Source: Anaerolineae bacterium CG2_30_57_67 (GTDB lineage Bacteria; Chloroflexota; Anaerolineae; Anaerolineales; Villigracilaceae). Taken from it: a stretch of DNA of 64,000 nt. The stretch covers positions 62,001 to 126,000 of the forward strand of contig MNXJ01000057.1 of assembly GCA_001872455.1 (NCBI GenBank). Direction: 5' to 3'. This document shows positions 28,325-39,111 of the stretch, piece by piece. The notes beneath the pieces are model-generated. The model was given only the letters and a program-made list of their open reading frames with translations, was not told the DNA's origin and searched no databases. The position numbers and the translations under genes were made by a program. Position 1 is the stretch's first letter. Every line of letters starts with the position of its first letter.

Positions 28325-29452
28325 TTACCCGCCCATGGCGTCGTTGAGCCAGTCAAAAAAGCCTTTTTCGTGGGTTGGTTTTGGGGTGGAGCCGAGTGTG
28401 GCGGCCAGCTTTCCAAACAAATCGCGCTGTTCGGAAGTTAATTTGGTGGGAATTGCGATGTTGATGGCAATTTTTTGGTCGCCGCGTCCACTTTGACGGA
28501 CGTGTGGCACGCCTTTGCCACGCAGGGTGAAAATTTTCCCCGGCTGAGTTCCGGCAGGAATTTGCAGTTTTTCCACGCCGTCCACCGTTGGAATTTCAAT
28601 TTCTGCGCCCAGCACGGCCTGGGCAACATTAATCGGCTGGTCGAGTAGAATATCGTCTTCGCGGCGCTTGAAAAATTCGTGCAGTTTGACCTCTACCACT
28701 AAAAACAGGTTGCCGTTGGGGCCGCCATTACTGCCCGGCTGGCCTTCCCCCGGCAGGCGGATTTGCATACCGTTATCTACGCCTGCGGGAACTGAGACCA
28801 TTTTACGAATTTTCTTGCGTTCCAGGCCGTGTCCCGAACAGGTGTGGCAAACTTTTTCGATGATTTGTCCACGCCCCTGGCAGGCCGGGCATGGCACAGT
28901 TTCAACCATCTGCATGATGAAGGTCTGGCGCACCTGACGCACTTCGCCGCGCCCGCCGCAGGTGGGGCAGGATTTGACGCTGGAGCCGGGTTCGGCCCCG
29001 TTGCCGTGACAGGTGGAACAGGTTTCATCCCGCTCGAAAGAAATTTCCTTCTCTACGCCGAAAATGGCCTCGTTAAACGTGAGCGCAATTGACATCTGCA
29101 AGTCGCGTCCGCGCCGGGGCGTGTTACGGCGCGAATTGCCGCGGCCTCTGCCCATGCCGCCAAAGCCGAACAGTTCTTCAAAAATATCTTCAAAGTGAAC
29201 ATTGTATCCCTGCGATCCGCCCATGTCACCCAGCCCGGCGCGGCCATAGCGGTCGTAACGGGCGCGTTTATCGGCGTCGGAAAGCACGCTGTAGGCTTCG
29301 TTGATTTCTTTGAATTTCTCCTCGGCGTCGTCTTCCTTGCTCACGTCGGGGTGGTATTGGCGCGCTAGTTTACGGAAGGCGCTTTTGATTTCATCAGGCG
29401 AGGCAGCGCGCTCTACGCCTAGAATTTCGTAATAGTCACGGTTGGTTGGCAT
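28325..29452 (-). CDS. dnaJ: Chaperone DnaJ
   Basis: J domain, G/F region, four CxxCxGxG-type repeats. Confidence 0.96.
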   Translation of the reverse strand: MPTNRDYYEILGVERAASPDEIKSAFRKLARQYHPDVSKEDDAEEKFKEINEAYSVLSDADKRARYDRYGRAGLGDMGGSQGYNVHFEDIFEELFGFGGMGRGRGNSRRNTPRRGRDLQMSIALTFNEAIFGVEKEISFERDETCSTCHGNGAEPGSSVKSCPTCGGRGEVRQVRQTFIMQMVETVPCPACQGRGQIIEKVCHTCSGHGLERKKIRKMVSVPAGVDNGMQIRLPGEGQPGSNGGPNGNLFLVVEVKLHEFFKRREDDILLDQPINVAQAVLGAEIEIPTVDGVEKLQIPAGTQPGKIFTLRGKGVPHVRQSGRGDQKIAINIAIPTKLTSEQRDLFGKLAATLGSTPKPTHEKGFFDWLNDAMGG

Positions 29453-29464
29453 GATCGTTTATCT

Positions 29465-31294
29465 CTAAAGGAGTTTGGTTTCCGCGTCCGAGTTGGGGCG
29501 CGAAGGCAGGCCGCGCATGGCTTGCAGGGCCAGGTTGAGCATTTCGGTGCGGGTTTTTAGCAGGCGCACGTCGCCTGAGGTGATGACGCCCCGCAGCCCG
29601 ATCAGCGTTGCGCCGACTTCGTTGCGCACTGCTGCAGAGACCTGCGAACTGTGTTCGCGCAGGGCGTTTTCGGCAAAGTCAATGGCTTGCTCGGCCAGGT
29701 TGCGGGCTTCGATGGCGTCGCGGCGCTCGTGGTCAATTTTGGCGTTGGCGGTGGCATCGCGGCGCATCTGTTCGACTTCTTCGCGCGAAAGGCCGGAGGA
29801 AGCCGTCAGCGTGATGTGTTGGGTGCGCCCGGTGGATTTGTCGCGGGCAGTTACTTTTAGAATGCCGTTGGCGTCAATGTCGAAGGTCACTTCAATTTGT
29901 GGCATCCCGCGTGGGGCGGGGGTAATGCCTTCCAAAACGAAACGCCCCAGGGTCTTGTTATCTTGTACCATCGGACGCTCGCCCTGTACAACGCGAATTT
30001 CCACTTTGGGTTGATTGTCGGCGGCGGTGGAGAAGACTTCGGTGGCGCGGGTGGGAATGGCGCTGTTGCGCGCCAGCACCGGGGTGGCAACGCCGCCCAT
30101 GGTTTCAATCGAAAGCGTTAACGGGGTGACATCCAGCAAGAGTAAATCGGTTACCTGCCCGCTCAACACGCCGCCTTGAATGGCCGCGCCAATCGCCACG
30201 ACCTCATCGGGATTGACGCCTTTGTGCGGGTCTTTGTTGAAAAATTTACGCACCACCTTCTGAATGGCAGGCATGCGCGTCATGCCGCCGACCAGAACCA
30301 CGTCCTGAATTTTGGAGGGCGTCAGACCGGCATCTTGCAGGGCCTGGCGCATCGGAATCAGGGTGCGTTCCACCAGGTCGGCGGTTAATTGCTCCAGCCG
30401 GGCGCGCGTCAGCGAAACGGCCAAATGCTTCGGCCCCAGCGCATCTGCCATCAGGTAGGGCAGGTTGATTTCAGTCTGGAGCGTGGATGAAAGTTCAATT
30501 TTGGCTTTTTCTGCGGCTTCCTTGAGGCGCTGCATGGCCTGCTTGTCGCCGCGCAGGTTGGTGTTTTGTTCGCGCTCAAATTCTTTCAGCAGAAACTCGA
30601 TCACGCGCTGGTCAAAATCATCGCCGCCCAAAAAGGTATCGCCGCTGGTGGAACGCACTTCAAAGACGCCGTCGCCTACTTGCAGCACCGATACGTCGAA
30701 GGTGCCGCCGCCCAGGTCGTAGACCACCAGCGTTTCGTTTTTTCTTTTGTCCAGGCCATAGGCCAGCGCCGAGGCGGTTGGTTCGTTGATGATGCGCAAA
30801 ACTTCCAGCCCGGCAATTTTCCCGGCGTCTTTGGTGGCGTTGCGCTGGGCGTCATTGAAGTAGGCCGGGACGGTAATTACCGCCTGGGCGACCTCCTCGC
30901 CTAAGAAGGCCTCCACATCTGTTTTGAGTTTCGCCAGTATCATGGCAGAGACTTCGGGCGGGGCGTATTCTTTCCCGGCCATGCTGACGCGTGCGTCACC
31001 ATTTTCGGCGGAAGTTACCTGATAGGGGACGTGTTCCAGCGTGCGTTGAACCATTTCATCTTCAAACTTGCGCCCCATAAAACGCTTGACCGAAAAAACG
31101 GTGTTTTGCGCGTTGATGATGGCCTGGTTACGGGCTGGGCGGCCAACGATGCGTTCACCGTTTTTGTTAACGGCCACGACCGATGGCACCAGGCGTTCCC
31201 CCTCCGCTGAGGGGATGACGACCGGCTCATTGCCCACCATGATTGCGACCACTGAGTTGGTCGTTCCCAAATCTATGCCAATAACTTTGCTCAC
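29465..31294 (-). CDS. dnaK: Chaperone DnaK (Hsp70)
   Basis: [17 protein letters not shown]...; likely GTG start at 31294. Confidence 0.97.
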   Translation of the reverse strand: MSKVIGIDLGTTNSVVAIMVGNEPVVIPSAEGERLVPSVVAVNKNGERIVGRPARNQAIINAQNTVFSVKRFMGRKFEDEMVQRTLEHVPYQVTSAENGDARVSMAGKEYAPPEVSAMILAKLKTDVEAFLGEEVAQAVITVPAYFNDAQRNATKDAGKIAGLEVLRIINEPTASALAYGLDKRKNETLVVYDLGGGTFDVSVLQVGDGVFEVRSTSGDTFLGGDDFDQRVIEFLLKEFEREQNTNLRGDKQAMQRLKEAAEKAKIELSSTLQTEINLPYLMADALGPKHLAVSLTRARLEQLTADLVERTLIPMRQALQDAGLTPSKIQDVVLVGGMTRMPAIQKVVRKFFNKDPHKGVNPDEVVAIGAAIQGGVLSGQVTDLLLLDVTPLTLSIETMGGVATPVLARNSAIPTRATEVFSTAADNQPKVEIRVVQGERPMVQDNKTLGRFVLEGITPAPRGMPQIEVTFDIDANGILKVTARDKSTGRTQHITLTASSGLSREEVEQMRRDATANAKIDHERRDAIEARNLAEQAIDFAENALREHSSQVSAAVRNEVGATLIGLRGVITSGDVRLLKTRTEMLNLALQAMRGLPSRPNSDAETKLL

Positions 31295-31358
31295 GCGAAC
31301 TCCTGACAATGGACGTTGGAATGGCGCCGATTGTCCTTCATCTGTGGTTTATTGTGGT

Positions 31359-31904
31359 CTATTCGGCTACTTTAACCAGCGCCGGGCGCAAAACAAGGTC
31401 ACCTTGCAGGTAGCCTTGCCGTAAAACAGCAATCACTGTGCCAGAAGCGTGCGCCTCCGAAGCCTCTTGTAAAATGGCTTCGTGAAACCTGGGGTCAAAC
31501 GGCTGCCCTTCGGCTTGCAGGCGCGTCACGCCTTCTTTTTCCAGCAAGGTCTGAAACTTGCGATAAATTAGCTCGACGCCATTTGCCCAAACATCTTCTG
31601 CCGGGCGATTTTGCAGCGCAAGCTGCAGGTCGTCCATCACAGGCAAAAATTTCTTAATGAGTTCGCCTGTTGCTTGTGACCAGATTTGTGATTTTTCCTG
31701 TTCCATGCGGCGGCGGAAATTGGTGAAGTCGGCGCGTTCGCGCAGCAGGGCATCGAGATATTCTTGCGATTTGGCCTGAGCGGCGGCGAGTTGAGTTTTC
31801 AACCCATCAAGTTCTTCCGCGCCGGAAGCAGAAGCGCCCTCAGCCGGAGAGGCGCTACCGTTGCTGGTATCTTTTTCTTTCCGTTTGTTTTTTTTGTCAG
31901 TCAT
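31359..31904 (-). CDS. grpE: Nucleotide exchange factor GrpE
   Basis: RERADFTNFRRRMEQEKSQIWSQATGELIKKFLPVMDDLQLAL. Confidence 0.93.
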   Translation of the reverse strand: MTDKKNKRKEKDTSNGSASPAEGASASGAEELDGLKTQLAAAQAKSQEYLDALLRERADFTNFRRRMEQEKSQIWSQATGELIKKFLPVMDDLQLALQNRPAEDVWANGVELIYRKFQTLLEKEGVTRLQAEGQPFDPRFHEAILQEASEAHASGTVIAVLRQGYLQGDLVLRPALVKVAE

Positions 31905-31913
31905 GTTACTTGC

Positions 31914-32972
31914 TCACTCGCTTGATAAAGGATTTTGTTCGCCCGAGAAGGCGTCATTGACCAGTTCACTTAATAAACCGGCCACGTAACGCACTGTCGG
32001 AATGGTGCGATTATACGACATGCGCAGCGGGCCAAGCACTCCTAAAGTTCCGGTTACCTGGCCGGGGATGCCATAATGCGCTAACACGATCGAGCATTGG
32101 CGCAACTCTACCCAGGCGCTTTCGCCGCCGATGAGCACTTGCATGCCATCTACGCCGCCTTCAGCCTCGGTGCGTGTCAGTAATTCGCGCAATAAATTGC
32201 GTTCGTCTAAAAGCCGCAAGGCGCGCCGCGCCTCATCCGAGTCGTTAAACTCTGGCTCGGATAACACGTTGAACAGACCGTCATAATACAACTGTCCGCC
32301 TGCTCGTTTTGCCACGCGGCGTAACGCTTGCGCCACAAGCATGGCAATATCGGCTTCCAGGGCGTCGGCGCGCGAGACTAAATTGGTAATTTCTTCAGCG
32401 TCGCGCCCGGCGCAAAGTTGATTTAGGCGGTTGGCTATGGCTGAGAGACGTTCCTGCGTCACTGGTTCGGCCAGCGCTAAAATTTGTTGGTTGACCTCAC
32501 CGCCCATCAGCACCAGCACCAATAATATCTGCCGTCCCTGAGTTGAAATCAGTTCGAGGTGCTTGTAGCGCGACTGAACTGCATGAGGTGCGGTAATCAG
32601 CGAAATTGCCTGCGACTGGCGCGCCAGCACCGAAACTGCCAGCGTCATCCACTGTTCTACCTCAGGTTTTGCTTGACGAAACTGCTGGCTGATGGTGAAC
32701 TGCACCGGTTCTGGCAATTCAGCCTGGCGCAGCATGGCGCTGACGAAGTAACGGTAGCCTGCCTCGCTGGGGATGCGCCCGGCGGAAGTGTGCGGCTGAC
32801 GTAAATAGCCCAATTCTGTCAACGCCGCCATCTCGTTGCGAACGGTGGCCGAACTCGTCTCCAGCCGATAATGTTCCAGCAGGCGCTGTGAACCTACCGG
32901 TTGGGCCGACTCGATGTAGTCGCGCACGACCAGTAGAAGAATTTTTTGTTGTCGCTCGGTTAAGTCGGTCAT
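31914..32972 (-). CDS. hrcA: Heat-inducible transcription repressor HrcA
   Basis: MTDLTERQQKILLLVVRDYIESAQPVGSQRLLE...SSATVRNEMAALTELGYLRQPHTSAGRIPSEAGYRYFV. Confidence 0.95.
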   Translation of the reverse strand: MTDLTERQQKILLLVVRDYIESAQPVGSQRLLEHYRLETSSATVRNEMAALTELGYLRQPHTSAGRIPSEAGYRYFVSAMLRQAELPEPVQFTISQQFRQAKPEVEQWMTLAVSVLARQSQAISLITAPHAVQSRYKHLELISTQGRQILLVLVLMGGEVNQQILALAEPVTQERLSAIANRLNQLCAGRDAEEITNLVSRADALEADIAMLVAQALRRVAKRAGGQLYYDGLFNVLSEPEFNDSDEARRALRLLDERNLLRELLTRTEAEGGVDGMQVLIGGESAWVELRQCSIVLAHYGIPGQVTGTLGVLGPLRMSYNRTIPTVRYVAGLLSELVNDAFSGEQNPLSSE

Positions 32973-32992
32973 CTCTAATTTTTTTATAAATG

Positions 32993-33019
32993 TTAGCACT
33001 CTTAAATTGCGAGTGCTAA
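32993..33019. promoter_or_regulatory. CIRCE element
   Basis: TTAGCACTC-N9-GAGTGCTAA exact consensus upstream of hrcA. Confidence 0.97.
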
Positions 33020-33077
33020 CATTACCCCCTATGATAACACTGCCGGTGATTGCTCACAAGTTGCCAAATTTCACCGG

Positions 33078-33189
33078 GTGTGCGGTGAATGGAGTGCAAA
33101 ATCTTCGCGAAGCACCCTGCAAAGGGCCTGATTTTGCTCGAAAGTCGGGAGGCTTTCGACTCCATCCCTGACATGATTTGCGCGCACAC
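33078..33189 (-). mobile_element. MITE-like repeat B, copy 1 (inverted and internally shortened relative to 44386-44518)
   Basis: gtgcaaaatcttcgcgaagcaccctgcaaagggcctgattttgctcgaaagtcgggaggctttcgactccatccctgacatgatttgcgcgcacac is near-identical to the reverse complement of 44386-44518. Confidence 0.85.
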
Positions 33190-33195
33190 TTTGCG

Positions 33196-36100
33196 CTATT
33201 GCCCCTTTTCCTTTTCGGAAACATCTCCATGGAGGATTGGGCTGCCCTTTTTTTTCTCAAGTATTTCCATAAATTTTTCCAGCACCTGTGGGTCGAAGTG
33301 TTTGCCGCTTTGGGCGCGGAGGTATTCCAGCGTGTTCTCCTTCGTCCAGGCGGGGCGGTAGGGGCGGTCACTGGTGAGCGCGTCCCACACATCCGCGACG
33401 GCGAAAATTCGGGCGGCGATGGGGATTTCCTGGCCTTTTAGCCCGCGCGGATAGCCAGAGCCATCCCATTTTTCGTGATGGCAGTAGGGAATATCCAGCG
33501 CGGGGTGCAGGTATTCGATCGGCAGGAGCATTTCATAGGCCAGCTGAACGTGACTTTGCATGATGCGGCGTTCTTCGTCGTTGAGCGGGCCGGGTTTGAG
33601 CAGAATGCTATCCGGCACGCCGATTTTGCCGATGTCGTGCAGAAGCGCGCCGCGCCGCAGGTGCAGCATTTCCTGTTCGCTCAATTTGCAGCGTTTTGCC
33701 AGATTCATAGCCAGGTCGGTGACACGCTGGGTGTGGCCTTCGGTTTCTTCGTCGCGCAATTCCAGGGCGCGCGACCAGCCTTCGATGGTGGCGTCGTAGG
33801 CCAGGGAAATTTCGAGGTTGGAGCGCTGCAGGTTTTCAAACAATTGGGCGTTGTCAATGGCGATGGCGGTTTGCCCGGCGAGCGTTTCCAGAAAGTTAAG
33901 CCAGTCGGGGCTGGGGTGCAGTTCGGCGCGCGAGAAAACCTCCAGCACGCCGCGAATTTCGCCCTTGCTGATGAGCGGCACAACGCAGTAGCCAATAAAA
34001 TGCTCACCGGCCAGGAGCGAGGCGCGCGTAAAATCAGCGGAGGCCTCGTTCAGGTTGGTGAGATAGGTGGTGTGGCCTTCCAGCGCGGCGCGTCCGGCGT
34101 GGCCGTCTCCCAGCCGCACCAGGGTGCGCTCAATGGCGCGGGTGTAAAATCCCTGGCCGCTTTCGTATTCCAGCGTTTGCAGGGCGGGGTGAAACAAAAG
34201 CACGGCGGCGGCGTCTACGCCAAGCTGCGACAGGCTGTAGATGAGAATGGTTTGCAGGCCGGGGCGCATGTTGAAGGATGAGCTGATGGCGCGGTCAATT
34301 TTGCGCAGGGCTTGCAGGTTTTGCAGGCGGCGTTCGGTTTGTTGGTGGAGTTGAGCGCGGTATAGGGCATTGCCGGTGATTTCGGCGATGGTGTCAAGCA
34401 GGCGAATTTCGTTGGGGGCGAAGGTGCGCTCACCGGGCGCGGCCACCAGCAGAACGCCCAGAATTTTCTGAGGAGAGCGGATCGGGACGCAGGCGCCGCC
34501 CCAGCCGGGTGGAAATTTATGCACCGCTTCGGGACGCGCGAGCGGGTCGGCGACGAAATTTGGGGTGACGTAGTTGTGCCCGCTGGTGAAGACGCGCCCG
34601 AAGATGCCTTCGTCGGGCGACTGTGGCGTTTCTTGGGTTTCGGCCAGCCAGCCGCGCGCGACGGTTTGGGCGAGTTTGCCGCTGGTTTCGTCGAGCAGGT
34701 TGATTGAGCCAGTCTCGATGTGCAGCACGGCCAGGGTTTCTTCGAGGCTGGCCGCCAGCAGTTCGGTGGGTTGGGTGATGGTGCGGGTGGCAGTCGAAAG
34801 GCGGTTGAGCGCTTCCAACTCTGTGACGCGTTGACGGACTTCCTCGAACAGGCGCGCGTTCTGAATGGCGGCGGCAGTTTGGGCGGCAAACAGCGAGAGC
34901 AGGCGCTCATCCGCTTCTGTAAATTTCCGTTGGCTGTCGCCAGCCTCGTGCATGACCAGCACGCCGATCAACTCATCCTGATAAATCATTGGCGTCTCGA
35001 GGGTGGCGCGGATAGGGATGCCCTCGTATTTTGAAGAACGACCCTCCCAGGTCATGTAATCATCTATCCGCATGGTCTGACGGGTTTGGGCGACTTTACC
35101 AGCCAGCCCTTCGCCCAGGGAGAGACGTGTGCCAATGGGGATGGAAGGATGCGTAAATACTTTTATTTCTAGTATTTTGGATGCCGGGTCATAGAGATAC
35201 ATGCCGACCCCGGTGATGCCGAACAAGCGGCGGGCGCTTTCGGTGATGTCTTTCAACACATCCTCCAATGAGATATTCCCGGCCAGCGCCTGGCTGCTTT
35301 CGTACAGCGCGGCAAACTCAGCGGCGCGGCGGCGGATTTCTTCCTCGGCTTGCGCCCGCTTGGTGATGTCGTGAATAATGGCGGTATAGAAATGACCTTC
35401 GTCAACCTGCCATTCCGATAGCGAAAATTCCACCGGGAATTCGCTGCCGTCTTTGCGCAGCCCCCCCGCTTCAATGCTTTTCCCGATGATGTGTTTCTCT
35501 CCGCCGGACTGTACGCGCGCCATGCCTTCCAAATGCGCGGCGCGATAACGCTCTGGCAGCAAGAGGGTCAGCGGCTGTCCGCTGATTTCGATTTCGGTAT
35601 AGCCAAATAGTTGTTCCGCGCCTTGATTCCAACTGACGATGTTCCCCGCGCTATCTGCAGAGACGATGGCGTCGCTGGCAGTTTGCGTCAATGCCCGATA
35701 ACGTTCCTTGCTGGCTTCCAGCGCTTTTTCATTTTCTTTGCGCTCGGTGATATCTTGTTTGATAGCGATAAAATGCGTGACCGCGCCGTTCTTATCTAGC
35801 ACAGGCGTAATCGTTTCCTCTTCAGCATATAAAGTTCCGTCTTTGCGTTTGTTGATGAGTTCGCCGCGCCAGACTTCGCCTGAAAGGATGGTTGCCCATA
35901 AGTTTTTATAAAACTCATTCGGCTGTTTGCCTGATTTAAGAACACGCGGATTTTTTCCGATGACTTCTTTTTTAGAGTAGCCCGTCAACGTGCTCCATGC
36001 CGGGTTGACCCATTCAATCGCGCCGTTTTTATTTGTGATGGCAATGCCGGTTGCCGCCGCTTCAAGCCCGGTGGCGAGCAGGTGCATTTGCTCTTCCGCT

Positions 36101-37977
36101 TGCTTGCGCTCGGTGATGTCTCGCGCCACCCAGAGCGTGTTATCGTTATCCATGGGCGAGATGGACGTGGAGAACCAGACTTCGCGTTCGCCAATTTTCA
36201 ATTGATATTCGATGCGAGCGGTTTCGCGCGTTTCCAATACTTGTCGCACCGTGCCGAGAAAAGTCTCTGCCTGTTCCACTGGGAAGACGTCCCGCAGGTT
36301 TTTACCGAGCAGCTCTTCAGGCGGCTTGATGAGCAACGCAGGGTTGGTGGGCGCAATCTTGCGATAGACTCCGTCCCGGTCAATCACCAAGACCACATCC
36401 TGCATGGAGGCGAACAGGGCGCGCAGTTCCGCTTTGGAGGCGGCGAGTTCCTTTTCCGCCAGTTTGCGCGCGGTGACGTCGCGCACAACGCTCTGGATGT
36501 GGAGCGGCTGTCCATCGGCGCCCCGCACCAGTTCGACGTTGATCTCCACCGGCACAAGGTCGCCGTTCTTTTTACGGAAAATACGCTCATACAGTGGGAC
36601 ATGCTCACCGGCGAGCAAGCGCTTCATTACCTGCTGGCTTTCCGGCAATTGGACAGAAACATCTTTGAATGAGAGCTTCAGGATTTCGTCATGAGTGTAT
36701 CCCAGCATTTCGGCGGCGCGCGGGTTGGCATCCAGGTGGCGGCCTTCCAAATCCAGGATGAAGATGGCATCGTGCGTTTGCTCGAACAGCGAACGATAAC
36801 GGATTTCCGCCTGGCGCTTGGCGTCTTCCGCCAGTTTGCGCTCGCTGATGTCGCGGATGATGATCTGCGTGGCAGGTTTGCCCTCATACGCGATGGGTGC
36901 GGCGGCAACTTCGACATCAATCGGCTGCCCGTCCAGGGTCACGAATTTCTCCTCCAGCAGGGAGGCCGGCAAGTGGTTTTCGTAACTGCGCCGGACACGC
37001 TGCATGGCGATGGCTCGGAAATCGGGGTGGACAAGCTGGATGACCGGCAAGCCGACCAGGTCTTGCGGGCGGTCGGCGTGGAAGAGTTTCACCGTCGCGG
37101 CATTGACGTACACCACTTTGCCTTCGCAGTGAATGCCGATGCCGTCGGGTGAGAGTTCGACCAAGGTGCGATAGCGCGCTTCGCTCTCACGCAGGGCAAC
37201 TTCCGCCCGCACCCGCTTGGTGACATCGCGCGCCACGCTATACACAAACGGCGCGGCCAGGGCCTCAGCCTGCAAAGTGTTGTTGAATTCCAGAATGTGG
37301 ATTTCGCCATCGGCGGTTTGGATGCGCATCAGGCCGCGCGCCTGGCCCTCGGTTTGAATCTCGGCCAAATACGCATCGAAACGATCGCGCACTTCCGGCG
37401 CAAGAATGTCGCGCAGGTTCATCTTCAACAGCGTTGCATTGGAATAGCCCGATATTTTCGTTCCGGCTTCATTGACAAAGAGCAGGTTACCTTGCAAGTC
37501 GTGCGTGCAGATCATATCCTGGCTGTTCTCCACCAGGTCGCGGTAATGTTCTTCGCTGACCTTCAGCGCCTTCTCTATTTGCTGGCGTTCCTCTTCCAGC
37601 CGTTTTTTTTCAAGCGCCGACTGAATGGTCTTGGGCAGGCGGCGGATGTGTGTGGGCGTTTTGATGACGTATTCCGCCGCGCCTCGTTGCATGGCTTCCA
37701 GCGCAATCTCTTCGGAGCCGGTGCCTGTTACGATGATAACGGGCAGAGTCGCGTCCTTAGCCTTGACTGCATCCAAAACCTGCAAGCCCTGGAAGCCGAG
37801 GATGTTGAAGTCGCTCAGGACGAGGTCAAAGCCTCCTTTGGCGAGAGCCGCTTCAAAGTCGGCGCGCGAAGCGGCTTGAGTCAGTTTGAATCCGCCGTGT
37901 TCTTTGAGCGCGTCGCGCACCAGTTCGCGGTCGAGCGGATTATCGTCAACGTATAAAATACGAATAAGTTTGTTCAT
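33196..37977 (-). CDS. REC-multi-PAS-GAF-HD-GYP signalling protein (putative c-di-GMP phosphodiesterase)
   Basis: N-terminal RILYVDDNPLD receiver, repeated PAS/PAC blocks, GAF domains, C-terminal HDIGKIGVPDSIL...HHEKWDGSGYPRGLKG. Confidence 0.92.
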   Translation of the reverse strand: MNKLIRILYVDDNPLDRELVRDALKEHGGFKLTQAASRADFEAALAKGGFDLVLSDFNILGFQGLQVLDAVKAKDATLPVIIVTGTGSEEIALEAMQRGAAEYVIKTPTHIRRLPKTIQSALEKKRLEEERQQIEKALKVSEEHYRDLVENSQDMICTHDLQGNLLFVNEAGTKISGYSNATLLKMNLRDILAPEVRDRFDAYLAEIQTEGQARGLMRIQTADGEIHILEFNNTLQAEALAAPFVYSVARDVTKRVRAEVALRESEARYRTLVELSPDGIGIHCEGKVVYVNAATVKLFHADRPQDLVGLPVIQLVHPDFRAIAMQRVRRSYENHLPASLLEEKFVTLDGQPIDVEVAAAPIAYEGKPATQIIIRDISERKLAEDAKRQAEIRYRSLFEQTHDAIFILDLEGRHLDANPRAAEMLGYTHDEILKLSFKDVSVQLPESQQVMKRLLAGEHVPLYERIFRKKNGDLVPVEINVELVRGADGQPLHIQSVVRDVTARKLAEKELAASKAELRALFASMQDVVLVIDRDGVYRKIAPTNPALLIKPPEELLGKNLRDVFPVEQAETFLGTVRQVLETRETARIEYQLKIGEREVWFSTSISPMDNDNTLWVARDITERKQAEEQMHLLATGLEAAATGIAITNKNGAIEWVNPAWSTLTGYSKKEVIGKNPRVLKSGKQPNEFYKNLWATILSGEVWRGELINKRKDGTLYAEEETITPVLDKNGAVTHFIAIKQDITERKENEKALEASKERYRALTQTASDAIVSADSAGNIVSWNQGAEQLFGYTEIEISGQPLTLLLPERYRAAHLEGMARVQSGGEKHIIGKSIEAGGLRKDGSEFPVEFSLSEWQVDEGHFYTAIIHDITKRAQAEEEIRRRAAEFAALYESSQALAGNISLEDVLKDITESARRLFGITGVGMYLYDPASKILEIKVFTHPSIPIGTRLSLGEGLAGKVAQTRQTMRIDDYMTWEGRSSKYEGIPIRATLETPMIYQDELIGVLVMHEAGDSQRKFTEADERLLSLFAAQTAAAIQNARLFEEVRQRVTELEALNRLSTATRTITQPTELLAASLEETLAVLHIETGSINLLDETSGKLAQTVARGWLAETQETPQSPDEGIFGRVFTSGHNYVTPNFVADPLARPEAVHKFPPGWGGACVPIRSPQKILGVLLVAAPGERTFAPNEIRLLDTIAEITGNALYRAQLHQQTERRLQNLQALRKIDRAISSSFNMRPGLQTILIYSLSQLGVDAAAVLLFHPALQTLEYESGQGFYTRAIERTLVRLGDGHAGRAALEGHTTYLTNLNEASADFTRASLLAGEHFIGYCVVPLISKGEIRGVLEVFSRAELHPSPDWLNFLETLAGQTAIAIDNAQLFENLQRSNLEISLAYDATIEGWSRALELRDEETEGHTQRVTDLAMNLAKRCKLSEQEMLHLRRGALLHDIGKIGVPDSILLKPGPLNDEERRIMQSHVQLAYEMLLPIEYLHPALDIPYCHHEKWDGSGYPRGLKGQEIPIAARIFAVADVWDALTSDRPYRPAWTKENTLEYLRAQSGKHFDPQVLEKFMEILEKKKGSPILHGDVSEKEKGQ

Positions 37978-38423
37978 AAATGATTCTCCGGGGGCGAGAT
38001 GTTAAGCGACAACCAGTAGCCATTGATTTCCCGAACGACGCCCAGAAAGCCTTCAAACGAAACAGGCTTGACCAGATAACTGTTCGCGCCAATGTCATAA
38101 GAGAGGGCGCGGTCGCCTTCGTCTTTCGATGAGGTGAGAATGACGACGGGAATGCGTTTGAGGACGGGCGTGGATTTGACCTGACGCAACACTTCAAAAC
38201 CGTCCACGCCGGGCAGTTTCAAATCCAGCAAAATAAGATTGGGCGTGGGATAAGTTTTGCGGTCGCTATATTTTCCGCGTCCGAAAAGATAATCCAGCGC
38301 CTCCTGTCCGTTGGATGCAACGTGGATTTTATTTTCAAGGCGCGCTTCCTTGAATGCATCGAGCGTCAACTCGACATCCATGCGGTTATCTTCGACGAGC
38401 AGTATGTGGGCGGGGTGGTTCAT
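37974..38423 (-). CDS. CheY-like response regulator
   Basis: ILLVEDNRMDVELTLDAF...LILLDLKLPGVDGFEVL...VILTSS...NSYLVKPV. Confidence 0.93.
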   Translation of the reverse strand: MNHPAHILLVEDNRMDVELTLDAFKEARLENKIHVASNGQEALDYLFGRGKYSDRKTYPTPNLILLDLKLPGVDGFEVLRQVKSTPVLKRIPVVILTSSKDEGDRALSYDIGANSYLVKPVSFEGFLGVVREINGYWLSLNISPPENHL

Positions 38424-38440
38424 GGGTCATTCCTTGTGAG

Positions 38441-38592
38441 AGCGTGGGGGAATCGTGGAGGGTGTATCGTGAAATCGTGGAGCGTGTAGCGTGGAGGGTG
38501 GAGCGTCGCTTCACGACTCACGCTTCACGCTTCACGTCCCTTACACTCCACGTCTCTTACGCTCCACGTCGCTATCGCTTCACGTCACTACG
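38441..38592. repeat. Heptamer-type tandem array with strand switch, 3' flank of IVP cassette 2
   Basis: cgtggag/ggtggag units switching to cttcacg/ctccacg units; contains the IVP stop codon. Confidence 0.93.
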
Positions 38593-38961
38593 CGGTTTCC
38601 ACTTTTCGGGTTCAGCCATCATCAACGTCAGTTGACTGCAAACGTGTTCATAGTGGTCGGTCAATTCCTTGTGCGTATCGGCGGCGAGGTAGCCAAAGCG
38701 CAGGGCGAAATCCAGCCAGACAATGGTCTCCGCAGATTCAGCGTCCGAGTCGCTCAACTTGCTTACAAAGTGATTGGGATAGCGGCGCTTGCGCCAGGCT
38801 TCTGCGATGTTCGCGCAGATGGAGCGCGACGAACGGCGAATCTGGTCTATGAGGCTGTAACGCTCCTCGGCGGGAAATTTCTTCGTCAGTTCCTGAATTC
38901 GCACGGATGATTCAAAAGCGAGTTGGTACACGCGCAATTCTCGGTAATCTTTGGCGGGCAT
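38572..38961 (-). CDS. Four helix bundle protein (23S rRNA IVP/S23 family)
   Basis: YRELRVYQLAFESSVRIQELTKKFPAEERYSLIDQIRRSSRSICANIAEAWRKRRYPNHFVSKLSDSDAESAETIVWLDFALRFGYL. Confidence 0.95.
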   Translation of the reverse strand: MPAKDYRELRVYQLAFESSVRIQELTKKFPAEERYSLIDQIRRSSRSICANIAEAWRKRRYPNHFVSKLSDSDAESAETIVWLDFALRFGYLAADTHKELTDHYEHVCSQLTLMMAEPEKWKPRSDVKR

Positions 38962-38996
38962 GGGGTTCTCCTTTTGATAAACTGGTATTCATAAAT

Positions 38997-39111
38997 CGTG
39001 GAGGGTGGAAAAATCGTGGAGCGTGTAGCGTGGAGGGTGGAGCGTCGCTTCACGTCTCTTACGCTCCACGCTTCACGTCTCTTACGCTTCACGCTTCACG
39101 TCACTATCGCT
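38997..39111. repeat. Heptamer-type tandem array with strand switch, 5' flank of IVP cassette 2
   Basis: Shares aatcgtggagcgtgtagcgtggagggtggagcgtcgcttcacg with the array at 38441-38592; contains the stop codon of the upstream CheB/R-kinase gene. Confidence 0.93.
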
